DNA of 64,000 nucleotides from NCBI GenBank assembly GCA_010909165.1, contig MU008154.1:719682-783681 (forward strand), read 5' to 3'. Below, in pieces: positions 22,760 through 33,439 of this stretch. Each line of letters starts with the position of its first letter. Position 1 is the stretch's first letter. The notes beneath the pieces are model-generated. The model saw only the letters and a list, made by a program, of their open reading frames with translations, did no database searches and was not told the origin of the DNA. The translations under genes and the position numbers were made by a program. The DNA is from Anthoceros angustus (Eukaryota > Streptophyta > Anthocerotopsida > Anthocerotales > Anthocerotaceae).

Positions 22760-23620
22760 GAGCGGCGAGGAAAGAGAGACAACCCGACGATGTGGAAGGC
22801 GATGTGGAGGTTCGCCAGGAAATTCCTAAAATTCGCAAGGGTATGCCATCGAGTTAAACAAGACCTCACCATTGTTGGGGAATTCAGGTGTTGCTTTCAA
22901 GGTCACGGACATGAAGGGCATTCAAACAAGGCGAACACCGGATAGATTCGAAGCCGTGAGCGGTGCCTGCTCGGATTAGGCAAGATAAATCAATCCCAAG
23001 CACTCGCCAAGGTCAAGGAAGTCCCGGATAAGTATCCGAAGCGTACATCATCTTCCCAATCGTGAATAAAGGAGTGGGTGGCGCCCATTGTGGTCGTGCC
23101 GAAGAAGCGGCGGGGCGGGTCTCAGAGAGAAAGCTTAACGCCGCCACGAAAAGGACCATTTCCCATGCCCTTTGTGGGCGACATCTCTTGGACAAGGTGG
23201 CGGGCGGAGTACCTACTCCTTCTTGGGCGGCTACTCGGCTACAACCATTACACCTAAGGGTCGGTGGGATAAGACAACATTCACCACGGAGTGGGGACGC
23301 TTGCCTACAAACGGAGTGCCTTCGGATGACAGAGCACCCGGATCATTTATGCGGATGGTGACCAATGTCTTCCGGAATTCCCGAGGGACTTCATGGAGGT
23401 GTTCTTGGGCGACTTACATGCGAGAGGAGGACAAACACGTGGACATTTGCGGAAGTGTTTGGAACGATGTAGGAGACTCAACTGCTCGCATCCCGAGAAA
23501 TGCTACTGCATGACAGAGGGAATCTTGTTGGGGCTGTCGGCAAGAGGGATAGAGGTGGACCAAGACAAGGTGAAAGTCATCCGATCCCTGCGGCCCGAAC
23601 TTGAAGGAGTTACGGGATTC
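22760..23620 (+). pseudogene. Gypsy reverse transcriptase (decayed)
   Basis: Recognisable pieces in order: EWVAPIVVVPKK at about 23070, RKLNAATKRTISHA, LLDKVAGG, TYSFLGGYSATTITPKGRWD, KTTFTTEWG, and later a segment equivalent to the end of the palm (FRNSRGTSW...). The catalytic YxDD box cannot be read in a single frame. Pieces lie in different frames. Confidence 0.65.
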
Positions 23621-23739
23621 CCGGCATGGTGGGTTACTATAGGCGCATACAAGATTTTGCAAAGAGGGCCTCCAGCTAGAGCTACTCAGAAGGAGGAGGA
23701 ATGGACCGGACGCCGAGAGGAGGCGGCATTCAGACCTCC

Positions 23740-24110
23740 AGACCACTCAGTCGGTGCCCGTACTCAAGGACGGGGAGCGATTCCATGTGTGGATGTGTCA
23801 GCCATCGGGTAGTGCTCACCAAAAGATGATAAACGGAGGGATCACCCAATCTACTACGCTGGAAGACAGCTCACGAACGCGGAACGGAGGTACACTACTA
23901 CGGAGCGAGAGGCATTGGGAATGGTATACGCTAAGAAATTCGCACTACCTTCCCGCCCAATGAGTTTGTGTTCTATGTTGATCACTGCCAAGCACTTTGG
24001 TGAACAAGGCCGAGACTTGTCGGACGGTGCGAGGTGGATTCTGCTGTGGAGTTCACATTTGAGGTGGAGACTAGGCAAGGAAGCAACACCGGACTTCTTG
24101 TCCAGTTAAA
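23740..24110 (+). pseudogene. Gypsy RNase H (decayed)
   Basis: Readable words include HPIYYAGRQLTNAERRYTTT and REALGMVYAKKF, then the equivalents of FVFYVDHQAL and ARWILLLEFTFEVE in shifted frames, ending with ATPDFLSS. Order and spacing fit the RNase H domain that follows RT in gypsy pol. Confidence 0.65.
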
Positions 24111-24277
24111 GGCAGACATCTGCGGATCGAGGAGGGCCTTCCGGATGAGGAATTGGTGGCGCGATAGAGGAGGATAGAGGAGGAGGACAAACCCTAAAAG
24201 GGGCAGCGGACCTGGCGAAGCGGAGAAGGGAGGCGGGCCGGGCGGCCCTCTTATGCGGAGAGCAGTACCTATGGGAG

Positions 24278-24946
24278 ATGGAGCTACCAAGCGAACAGGT
24301 CAGTGGCGAGCCTTTGTGCACTACGCCGCCTTTCTTGTATAACGGTTGCATCTTTAAGGTGGGGCCGGATGGCGTGGAACGAAGGTACCTCCAACAGGTG
24401 GTAATAAAGGGGATGCACGAAGGACTAGGTGGTGGACATTATGCAGCGCAGGTCACCACCAAGAAAATCTTGGAGGCTGGGTACTGGTGGCCCACCATGT
24501 ATGGGGAAACACACCAATTCGTGAAGAAGTGTGATGCTTGTCAGCGGATCGGGAAGCCGACTGCCACAACCCAATGGCCGTTAGTGCCCATACTAGCACT
24601 AGCGCCTTTTGAGAAGTGGGGCATCGACTTCGTTGGACCTATACAGCCAACGACGAGGCACACACAAAAGCGGTACATTTTGGTGGCAACGGACTACTGC
24701 ACCAGGTGGGTGGAAGCAGTCGCTACTAGAACGGACTCTGCGAGCACGGTGGCCAAATTCCTCTACGAAAACATCATCACAAGGTACGGGTGTCCGTTGC
24801 AGCTAGTAAGCGATCGGGGAACCCATTTCCTCAATGATGTGATAACTGCAATGACGGACTATTTCGGCATCACACATCGTAAAACGGCCCCCTGTCCAAA
24901 TAGCGGGTGGAGAAGACCAATGGACTTATCCGCCGATCCTCAATAA
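24278..24946 (+). CDS. Gypsy integrase, zinc finger and catalytic core (truncated by frameshift)
   Basis: The longest intact pol frame in the element, 222 codons. The HHCC zinc finger is complete: H47, H54, C85, C88. The catalytic core follows: GIDFVGPIQP with Asp117, RYILVATDYCTRWVEAV, then LVSDRGTHF with Asp179. The third acidic residue, expected near position 215 in a NG.VE(K/R)TNG context, is lost because one base is missing after CPNSG; the downstream DNA still encodes KTNGLI in another frame. The start shown is simply the first ATG of an open stretch; the real protein is part of a polyprotein. Confidence 0.85.
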   Translation: MELPSEQVSGEPLCTTPPFLYNGCIFKVGPDGVERRYLQQVVIKGMHEGLGGGHYAAQVTTKKILEAGYWWPTMYGETHQFVKKCDACQRIGKPTATTQWPLVPILALAPFEKWGIDFVGPIQPTTRHTQKRYILVATDYCTRWVEAVATRTDSASTVAKFLYENIITRYGCPLQLVSDRGTHFLNDVITAMTDYFGITHRKTAPCPNSGWRRPMDLSADPQ

Positions 24947-25234
24947 GCGACGGTTAACTATGCGCACGATCGATACAAAGCCGCCATCGCGCTATGGGCG
25001 CTCGTAACGGCAGAAGGTAACCACGCAACGAACTCCGAGACATTCGACCTATGGGCACTCACCCGTTATGCCGGTCGAGTTTGAGGTGCCAACACTCGGG
25101 TCATGATGGAAAGGCGCTTAACGGATGAAGAGAGCCAAGCTGGAGGCGGTTGCTAGGGTTTGTGCAAAGATACGGAGGACCGGAAGAGGCGCAATCTGAG
25201 TACGAATCAGCAAACTATGGCATGATAGGCGCCT

Positions 25235-25445
25235 TAGGAATCAGGAGTATGTGAAGGAGGGAGATCTGGCCCTCCTTTACGACAGCCGACATATGCACTT
25301 CCCGGGTAAACTCCACCTACGATGGATGGGACCTTACCAAGTCGTACGGGTATACACCAATGGGTCCGTTCAGCTTCGGCAGTTGGATGGTGAATTGCTG
25401 CCCACTCGGGTGAACGGGTGGCGGGTGAAAAAGTACCACGCTTAG
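25235..25445 (+). pseudogene. Gypsy integrase C-terminal (GPY/F) domain
   Basis: Frame ending at 25445: GDLALLYDSRHMHFPGKLHL, RWMGPYQVVRVYTNGSVQL, RQLDGELLPTRVNGWRVKKY and a stop. The GPY motif and the following small barrel are typical of gypsy integrases. It lies right before the stem-loop and the polypurine tract, so it marks the end of pol. No chromodomain is seen. Confidence 0.8.
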
Positions 25446-25465
25446 TGTTGGCGGAGACGCCAACA
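25446..25465 (+). promoter_or_regulatory. Perfect stem-loop at the end of pol
   Basis: TGTTGGCG and CGCCAACA are perfect complements around a GAGA loop (8-bp stem). It starts one base after the pol stop codon and abuts the polypurine tract. The role is unknown; it could affect 3' end formation or plus-strand priming. Confidence 0.6.
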
Positions 25466-25481
25466 GGTGAGAAGGGGAGTA
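25466..25481 (+). other. Polypurine tract of the gypsy element
   Basis: GGTGAGAAGGGGAGTA, purine-rich with two T interruptions, directly before the 3' LTR start. It is the expected plus-strand priming site for reverse transcription and supports the LTR boundary. Confidence 0.7.
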
Positions 25482-26123
25482 TGTGGACTACGGACTTCCC
25501 AGGGGTTAGAAAATAGGTAGGGTTTTGTTTTTTTTGTAGGAGTAAAGGATAAAATGAGGCGGAAAAGGGGAAATAAGCATGGGTAGCACTCGGACTCGGA
25601 GTATACTCCGACCGGAGTGAGGAACGCATCAGACCTACTATGGCGGCGCCAGTAGCAGGATAAGTCCGGACCACCTGTGACCAGGTGATAAGTACGCCAA
25701 AGTAACTTAGAGTTGAGCCGTGGACGACCAGGCGACGCCACGTGGGCGACACGAGTGGAGCGGGCATGCAGCGGACGTAACCTTGCGAGGCCGTTATAGC
25801 AGTATTCACGCCGCTGCCGGCGGCGTAAGCCAGTGCAGCGGCGTAAGGCCGAGTAAGCGGAGGCGTAAGGGCGAATAAGCCATGGAACCTTGTGGAGCGG
25901 AGGAAGAGGCGCCTCCCGCCCGAGTTACTCCCGGCGTGGCGGCGAAGAAGGTCATTTTGCGACCTCGAGACAATTCGCGATCTCTTGCGCTCCATGATCC
26001 GGCTCTCTGGCGGTATCTCGTGGACACTCGACGTCTTGGCGGCTCACCGCTGAGGTCGGTGCAGCGAAGAGCGCCGTGCCGGCGGTCTCGACAAGCGGCC
26101 TGACAACCAAGGAGGAGAAGGCG

Positions 26124-28260
26124 ATGGCACCCAAAAGCCCGGAAGTTTGGGAGCCATGGAACCTTGTGGAGCGCAACATTGTGACCCGCGCTATCCGGAC
26201 TTTGGGCCTGGCTCCGGGAAGAGAATTGGTGCAGGAGTGGCATTTGGATGTGTTCCATGGTCCGACATTTGAGTGTCACTCTGGGAGTTGGGAAGATCTT
26301 GGCGGCGGTCAATAAGGAGGTGCGGTCCAAGAACCTCCGGAGGACCCAAGGCGATGGACCTTGGAGGTCCTGAGGGCGGCCTACAACCGCCCCAAGGAGG
26401 AAGAGGGGGGGGTGCCGAGCCCCTCAAGGCGAAGGGGAAGATAGGGCCAGCCACGGCGATGCTAAGGCACAGGGCCGGACCCTGTGGTTGGTGATATCCA
26501 GGACTGTTGGACAGTCGAGTAAGGGCGGTGGCCCGGATCATTGTCCACTGGAACCTACTCACCAAGGTGGATCACCTTGGTGATAATCTGATAGTATTAT
26601 TCACGCACGCTGCGGAGGAAGAGGGCGGACTGGGAAGGATTATCTTAGCCGGTTTAGCGAGGCTCGCAAGCTCAGACCGAGAAGCCTCGCCATCTGGGCC
26701 GCCCCATACCGATCCATGTATGGGGGCATTTCGAGCTCCTCAAGGAAGGAGAGCTTGAGCGAGCGCCCGGAAAGGACTGAGGCCCGCCAAGTGGAGCGGG
26801 CAAGGGCGCCGAGGGGAGGAGGCCGACCAAAAGCCAAACGGACGGAGGAGGACGATCGAGGATTCCGACTCCATACTGAACGGACCCCTCACCACCCAGT
26901 ATGGGAAGAAATTCCCGCCTCCTCCTCCGAGCCCCTCAAGGCGAAGGAAGGCCAAGGAGGCCCAGCCCCGCCGCCATCACTCCTACCGAGGAGCCCCGCC
27001 GACTGTGAGGGAGCCAAGAGACGCAAGACCACTTACCAACGCTGCACCCTGGGCCGGTGCCAAGACTTCCCCGCCACCTGAGTGGCAAGAAGCGGAGGAA
27101 GCAGAAGGAGGGCAAAGGACGCCTGTGGAGCGGAGGACACTGCAACAGCATCCGAGCCGGGTCCTGCGCCGACTGTGAAGGGGCAAAGGCTTGCTCCTGA
27201 CCTCACCTCCGAGCCCTGTGAGGAAAAGGGCGAGAAGGAGCTCGCGCCAAAAGGGCCAAGGAGCTCGGGAGCTCGGCCTCGGGGACCTAAGGGTCCCGAT
27301 TAGGTCCGAGAACCCAGTCGGACTTACTCGGGCTGTATGGAGGTCCTTGGCGGACCGTGAGATGCCGGCCCCGCCACGGACTTTGTGGGAGCCTCACGGC
27401 GGCGGCCGTGGAAGAAACACGGTCACAGCTACCGTCATGGACGGTATGCCTGGGGTCTCTGCGGGATGGCCGAGAAGACCCAGGAGGTAGAAGCCACCCG
27501 GAGGCGCATGGTACTCCTCCAGGAGCAGTTGGAGGGAGCCCAGGAGGCAAGAAGGAAGGCCGAAGCTCTCGGCCGGATTGAGGAGGGGAAACGCCGGGAG
27601 GCTGAGAGGGAGGTCTGGTCCATCCGCAAGGACCGGACCAAATTCCTTCAGCTGGAGGAGCAGCTGAAGCAGGCCAAGGAGGCCCAAGCGCGGGCGGAGG
27701 ACCTCTGCAGGGGGGCGTGGCCGAGGCGAGAAGGAAGGCCAAGGAGGCGAGGGCGCGGATCCGCGGAGGCAGCCTGACGACCAGCCAAGCCGAGAGGCTC
27801 GGTGAAGGTGGCCAAGGAGGCGGAGGCCACGGCGAAGGCCGATCGCGATCACTATCGGCGTGATCGGAACCGGTGGAGGGAGGCGGCCGAGAGAGCCACG
27901 CCAATCAAGGCCGAGCAAGTGGAGCAAGTGGAGCAAGGAGGCGGAGGCCAAGACCGGAAATCGGGGACCTCAGGCGCGGAGGTAGAAGGGAGGCGAGTTG
28001 GAGGACAAGAAGGACACCTTGGAGTTACAACTCCAAGGCGTCAGGCGACAAGGAATTCTCAATGGGAGAATCCAGACTTCGAGCAGAGATAGAGCGCCCA
28101 GCCTCCCTCAAGATGGAGGAGGTGGCGAGCAAGCGCGACCAACCAGCCCAAGAAGTCGCCAAGGAGGTGGAGGATCTCCTGCCCGGAGGTGGAGCAAAGA
28201 AGCAGGAGATGGAGGACCGCAAGGAGACTTTGAGCCGCAGCCCAAACTATCATTGAGAGG
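26124..28260 (+). pseudogene. Frame-shifted coiled-coil ORF inside the 3' LTR
   Basis: Counterpart of the 5' LTR frame. The start is better preserved: MAPKSPEVWEPWNLVERNIV and then TRAIRTLGLAPGRELVQEWH. Later parts include LLTKVDHLGDNLIV and a 130-codon coiled-coil stretch at 27385-27777 with RRRMVLLQEQLEGAQEARRK and FLQLEEQLKQAKEAQARAED. Frame breaks lie in CG-rich words. It may be a structural protein of the element; this is inference from the coiled coil only. Confidence 0.55.
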
Positions 28261-29458
28261 AATGGTAGTGCGGGACATGGTCGCGAACGCGACCGGAAAT
28301 AAACCGACCTTGGAGTTACAACCCAAGATGGAGCAGGAGCGGGGCGTCGCGAGATGGAAAAGGGCGAGAAGACCTGTGGAGGTAGAAGGGAGGCGGAGAT
28401 GGCGAGTTAATGTAATGGACAAGGAGGCGAGAAGGAAGGCCAAGCTCGGCCGGATTGAGGAAGTCGGAAGGCTGCGTTATGGCGGCAAGGAGGGAGCCCC
28501 AAGAGGAGCGGGAGATGGAGCAAGTGGAGCACGGCGGCAGCTGCGGGAGGTGGAGCAAGCGCGACCAACCAGCCCAAGAAGTCGCCACAAGGAGGCGGCC
28601 GGCTCGGCTATCAAACTGGCGGGAGGTGGAGCAACAAGCGCAGGCTCGGCTCCGGAGCATCTATGGCGAAGGGAGTACGGTGCTCCGCACACGTGGAAGA
28701 GGCAATCCAGCAAGTGGATTCGGACTTTGCCTATTACCACGAGCTCTGAGGCGGTAGGGCCTCTCGGAGATAGGAGGAGGGGACCCGGAAGGCCTGAGGG
28801 GAAGAAGGGCACGGGAGCACAGGACCCTAGGGGCCCTGCTTGGAGACGACGGCACAAGGAGGGAGCCCCAAGAGGAGCGGGACGCAGGACCCCAAGGTAA
28901 GTTCACCACCACCCGATCCGGAGGTGAGGCTGCGGGGGTGCAACAGCCAACCCGACCAAGACAAGGGTCGGGGTAAGGAGGAGGACCTAGCAAGACGAGG
29001 TCCAGTGAAGGGGTCCGGAGTTTGAGATCGGACCTGCACGGACCCCGAGGTCCGAACCCGGAGGGACCCACGGACCGGAAATAAACCGACCTTGGAGTTC
29101 AGCCCGAGTCGAGACCGACCTCGAGGTCCGGACTCGCAAGAAGGAGGAGCCCCTCGACTTACGCTAGGGAGGGACGGCGGTGGCCCGGAGAGGACCAGGA
29201 AGGCCGAGGAGGATGGCGTTGTGTGCGGTCGTCGAGGCCGCCGTGTAACTGGAGTTCGAAGGAGGGGTCCGCCTCGCGGATCATCCGATTGGCGCCTTGT
29301 GATTATCGAGATTGGACCACCAATCCCAAGGCGGAACCGGACCTTCCCACCGTGGCGAAGGAGATAGGAGGAGGAAATAGGATGGTAGGCGGCGATTAGG
29401 CATCTTGGTGGCCGTCGGCTCGAATAGGGGTGTAATAAAGACGCCGACCTGGGCGTAG

Positions 29459-29485
29459 TATAAGAGGGCTCTGCCACTGAATAAA
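29459..29485 (+). promoter_or_regulatory. TATA-like box and AATAAA word in the 3' LTR
   Basis: TATAAG at 29459-29464 and AATAAA at 29480-29485, matching the 5' LTR arrangement. In the 3' LTR the AATAAA could serve as a polyadenylation signal. Confidence 0.45.
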
Positions 29486-30016
29486 TCATCTTTCCTTGGT
29501 GTTGATGCGCGTTCTTGCGACCTGTGTGTCTTCGATAACGTGAGTCTGAGTCAGGCGAGCCACGGCTCGGAGGATCGATCGGTCAGTAGCGGACCTAACG
29601 TGTTGTGGTGTGTGCGAGTGGTGGCGGGACCCGTGCTGCGTCGAGCGCGACCAGCGCGCGGACGGCGTGTGAGCCGGAGGACTTGGGAGGCGTCAGGCGC
29701 GGACGGAGGCCAGTGGGCAGCGGAGGAGGTCCGGATCGTAACCCGCGCCTTCCTTAAGACCGATAAGTGTAGTGTGAGAGAGAGGAGGACGAGAGGTGTG
29801 AGACGAACGAACGGACGCGAACGGGTCCTTAAACGCTTGGCCATAGCTGCGGTGTTGTTGCGAGTAGAGAGGCGTGAACTAAAATGTGTGCGTTGGGAGC
29901 GAGTGGGCGTAGTAAAGCGAAACACTTTGGCAAAATGTCATTCCCTTGGGAACGAACTCCTTCCTACAACGACACGGATTGTGCGCGGCTGGCCGTTAGC
30001 AAAAAGTTGCGCCACG

Positions 30017-30676
30017 GGCATACACGACCAAGTGGACGGATGTCTCTTGCTTTTCTAAACATCGCACAAGGAGGTGAAAACCCTACCGGCTATGGAAACC
30101 TTGATAAGCAGATATCGTAACCGGAGGTTCAGTGTTGACCGAGGTTCCGGATTCGAGCGTATGTCGCTATAACAAAGGCGCAGGATATCAAGAGTTGGTG
30201 CGGTGAAACAATTGAACAATCTATCGCTTCAACATCGTTTCAAAATCACACGAGAGAAACAATCGTGGGAAAGTACTTGATTATCCGGAAATAGCGGATT
30301 CAACCTCCTCGGGAGTCAAGATGGCTTGAGTTCTGGCGTTGTTGACGATATAGCCCGGCACCTTTGATGGCGCTCAAGCCAAGGACAAAAGAGGTGGTGT
30401 TGGATGAGCGCTATTCGGGGGTTGCTGCGGAAAGGAATGCTAAATCTACCAACATATGTCAATGACGAAGAAGAACAATGGTGGACAATGTTCTGGAAGG
30501 ATCAGGAGGAGATTGCATATATCGTAGACAACAATATTGGTCTTGTGCTGGAAAAACCATGGAAGTGGTACGACAGAGCAACAGCCGATGCAATTCACTG
30601 TCCACCTCCAGTGGCAGGGGTTGTTGTTCTAGATGAAGCATTGTTGCGGGAGATTCCCCAAAGGGACATGTACTTA
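30017..30676 (+). pseudogene. DUF7869-type element protein, part 2 (between gypsy and copia insertions)
   Basis: Continues part 1 after the gypsy target duplication: the codons across the insertion site rebuild a GHTHDQVDGC motif, followed by a CFS.FSKHLAQGG-like stretch in shifted frames and later LDKQIS/SRYRNRRFS. From 30404 a clean frame of about 90 residues (TYVNDEEEQWWTMFWKDQEE, KPWKWYD, VLDEALLREIPQRDMY) runs to the copia 5' LTR at 30677. The region between 30120 and 30400 is decayed. Confidence 0.65.
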
Positions 30677-30836
30677 TGTTGGAAATAAAGCCAACATTAG
30701 GATAAAGAACTTAGGGTTTCATTAAGTGAACCGTTTCAGAGTTTAGTATTTAAACAGTATACACATACAATTTTGTATTCAATTTATTGTTTTGTATCAA
30801 GTTTTGTTGCACCAAACTACTCTCCGTAAATTCTCA
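30677..30836 (+). repeat. 5' LTR of copia element 1
   Basis: 160 bp, AT-rich, TGTTGG...TCTCA, preceded by ACTTA. Confidence 0.93.
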
Positions 30837-30851
30837 TGGTATCGAGCTCCA
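30837..30851 (+). other. Primer-binding site of copia element 1
   Basis: TGGTATCGAGCTCC directly after the 5' LTR. It matches the initiator Met-tRNA site TGGTATCAGAGC apart from one missing A. Confidence 0.75.
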
Positions 30852-32189
30852 AATGCTCTCTACTTGTCTCAAGGCATAATGCACGGGGTAGACCTCGTGC
30901 GATCGATGTCAACAAAGGAGGCAGCGTTGTGGTAGTACTAGTAGGCTACATAACACAAACCAAGTTCCTATAGACTGCTCGGATGCATGACGAGACTAAC
31001 TACCCCGACATACGGCTAAGACAGTGGGTTGCTAGAAATGAGGGCACAGCAAGTTCCAGAGCGCGTGCCATCAGGCTGCAGCAGTTGAGAACCTCTGAAG
31101 TAGATTCCCTCTACCGAGCCCGGTGCATAGCTAGGAACCAGCCTGATCCTCGTTCTCAACCATTCGTCAAGCGTGCCGAGGAGGAATCCACAATTTCAGC
31201 CTTATTCCCCAACACACCTAAATTCTGTCCTATTGCTGACTGGGAATTACAAACTTTTGATGAAGTCTGCAATCATCCAAATCACAGGACAATTAGGTGG
31301 GCGGGAGAAACATCTGCGTGACAGCCCATTGCTGGAAAATCTACTTCCTACAAGAAGCAAGTTGTGAGATTGGTCGAAGACAAGCCAATTTCGGTGGAGG
31401 TTCCCTTAGGGACTTCCCTTGAGAAACTCCTCTTCAATCAGCACATCTTGAGAGACGGTGTCGCCGCCAATCTGCGCCGACACTCAAATTTCCAGGTGTG
31501 ACATCTCAGTTACTGGAATGATGCGTCGATGGATCTTGGCCAAGGATTTTCCACGAATTCTTGCCCGAGCGGAGATTCCATCCGACCACACTTCGGGCGG
31601 GAGAGCCGAAGTGCATCGTCGTGGCTCTTGGCGTAGATTCAAAGCGCCACAATTGCATTCTTGACTCTTGGCCCGCTTGCATCTCTTTGCTTTTGTTTGG
31701 TCCATCAAGCGGCGTATACATTCACAAGACTAAGAAGTGTCGGTTGAAACCCTAACTAAAGAACTCAAACGATACTTTTGAAAAGTTGTGTCTTTTCTCA
31801 CTCACACCTTTTCGCATCCAGAAGTCGAGATTAGCCTGGGGGAATTTGAATACATCGGTGTCCATCCCTCCCGGCTCCCCTCAACTAGCCCCCTGGACAC
31901 GCATCGTTAGTATCACATGAGTATCATTTAGGATTAAATACATCGGAGCATAGCTAACCTAGTTATTTTTCCTTTCAAGCCATAGTTTTGAAAGGGACTT
32001 AGCCATTTTACGCATGTCCGATACCTATAACGCACATAGTGCATCTGACATCAGCTTAGGTGCGGCCTTAGATCCCTCCGATCATACCTCCACTTCATTG
32101 AGGGGGAGGGGAAGAAGACTGCGTGCCGATATACCTATTTCGGAATTATCTCGCCACTGCTACCACAAGTAGACAAACCATGGCTACAG
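30852..32189 (+). other. Copia element 1 leader with unidentified frames
   Basis: The 1.3 kb between primer site and gag is longer than usual. A clean 112-codon frame at 30983-31321 (DIRLRQWVARNEGTASSRAR, CIARNQPDPRSQP, PKFCPIADWELQTFDEVCNH) has ordinary protein composition but no family I recognise. A second piece in another frame (LVEDKPISVEVPLGTSLEKL) follows at about 31370. It could be a captured host fragment or an element-specific extra protein. Confidence 0.4.
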
Positions 32190-32469
32190 TCCTTCTTTCA
32201 CATCGAATTGAAAGAAAAGGATAGGTTCAGCAGGCTACCATGTGTGGAAAGTACGCATGAAAGCTCTCCAGCCCGAGGAGTCCGGAGGTTGTGGGTGGAA
32301 GTTTTGCGAACGACCCTCAAGCTGGCGACCAAGGATAAAGATGGGTGACTCTCAGCAGTAGTTGTAGCTACCATCATCAATGGCTTGATTCACTCCTTGT
32401 TCACGGCGTTGAGCACGACAAAGGGTATAGAGATCCGAATCACCGGCAAAACCTATCGTTACTAACATC
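32190..32469 (+). pseudogene. Copia element 1 gag, N-terminal part (frame-shifted)
   Basis: Words such as YHVWKVRMKAL, typical of the copia gag start, are readable at about 32235-32270, but several short indels separate them from the main gag-protease frame. Confidence 0.5.
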
Positions 32470-33387
32470 ATGACCAAGTGTCTTTGTGTAGAATTTTACG
32501 CTCTAAGGATGAAAGACGGAGATAAAGTGGGAGGTTTTACCAGCAAATTTCGCCACCTCCGTGCTCAGCTTGCTTCCTACAATTATAAGATTGAGGAGGA
32601 ACACGCTGTGGTCCAGCTGTTGAGCAGTTTGCTAGCATCACTTCAACAATTTGTCAGCTCGTACAACGGACCTCTGTGTACATCACAGGCTGCTGTTGCC
32701 GCTGGAAATGCAAGCATCCTCACTGTCGATGACATAGTGGCTGCTCTGCATCAGGAGGAACAAAGCCGATTGTTTACAACAGGAAACACAAAGTCCAAAG
32801 CTGACAAAGTGTTGGCAGTAAAATTCAAGCCCACTAAAACAAAAGGCAAGTACATTTCAATCACTCGATCTGTTCCTTCAAGCACAAAGAAACAGAAGCG
32901 CAATTGGTGTGGAGCACACAGCCAGCCTTGTTGCCGCAAGAAGAAGGCGGGAGCCCCAGTGAGACCACAGACAGTCGATAGCATGAAGGACAAGGGAGAT
33001 ACTGGAAAAGCAACATTGAAGATCTTAACAGTGTGCCTCACAAGCACCGTTCATGATGTTGGTGACTGGTATCTCGATTCGGGAGCTACCACCCACATAT
33101 GCAACGACAGAACTCTGTTCTCCACGTTGGCCCTGCGCCACATGAAGGACAAAGTCTTGTTAGGAGATGAGCGAAGTGACACAAGCTTGCAAGTTGAAGG
33201 ATATGGTACCTGCACTTTCCTCCTCAATGATGGGTCCATGCAGGACATCGATGGCGTTCGGTACGTACCAGACATGGCGAAAAATCTTCTGTTGATGAGT
33301 AAGATCATGCAGATGCGCACGTATGAGATACGTGTAATTGATGATGCTTGCTTCTACGAATCTCTCGATTCATTCGAGGCGTTCTAG
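32470..33387 (+). CDS. Copia element 1 gag-protease frame
   Basis: An uninterrupted 305-codon frame. Residues 1-110 are the gag core (FTSKFRHLRAQLASYNYKIE, LTVDDIVAALHQEEQSRL). Residues 111-160 are basic, with a degenerate Cys/His word (NWCGAHSQPCC) in place of a standard zinc knuckle. The protease active site is WYLDSGATTHICND with Asp203-Ser-Gly, followed by GYGTCTFLLNDGSMQDIDGV and RYVPDMAKNLLLMSKIM, the usual copia protease end. The true start lies upstream in the gag remnant. It would assemble the virus-like particle and process the polyprotein. Confidence 0.85.
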   Translation: MTKCLCVEFYALRMKDGDKVGGFTSKFRHLRAQLASYNYKIEEEHAVVQLLSSLLASLQQFVSSYNGPLCTSQAAVAAGNASILTVDDIVAALHQEEQSRLFTTGNTKSKADKVLAVKFKPTKTKGKYISITRSVPSSTKKQKRNWCGAHSQPCCRKKKAGAPVRPQTVDSMKDKGDTGKATLKILTVCLTSTVHDVGDWYLDSGATTHICNDRTLFSTLALRHMKDKVLLGDERSDTSLQVEGYGTCTFLLNDGSMQDIDGVRYVPDMAKNLLLMSKIMQMRTYEIRVIDDACFYESLDSFEAF

Positions 33388-33439
33388 ACCATGGCTTGTA
33401 TAGGCTTGAGATAAGATGTCTCCCACAGTCTGCTCACCA

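Larger units (their letters stand above)
15548..30016 (+). mobile_element. Ty3/gypsy LTR retrotransposon with about 4.5-kb LTRs
   Basis: Direct repeats at 15548-20013 and 25482-30016 flank a gag-pol interior in the order gag, protease, reverse transcriptase, RNase H, integrase, the Ty3/gypsy order. A purine-rich tract (25466-25481) precedes the 3' LTR. A target duplication GGCAT (possibly GGGCAT) sits at 15543-15547 and 30017-30021 inside a host coding motif, which fixes the boundaries. All coding parts except integrase carry small frame breaks. The LTRs are GC-rich and themselves hold a coiled-coil reading frame, far longer than typical plant LTRs. Confidence 0.85.
25482..30016 (+). repeat. 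3' LTR of the gypsy element
   Basis: Same layout as the 5' LTR, starting TGTGGACTACGGACTTC after the polypurine tract. Differences from the 5' LTR are mostly short indels in CG-rich words. It ends at the GGCAT target duplication. Confidence 0.82.
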
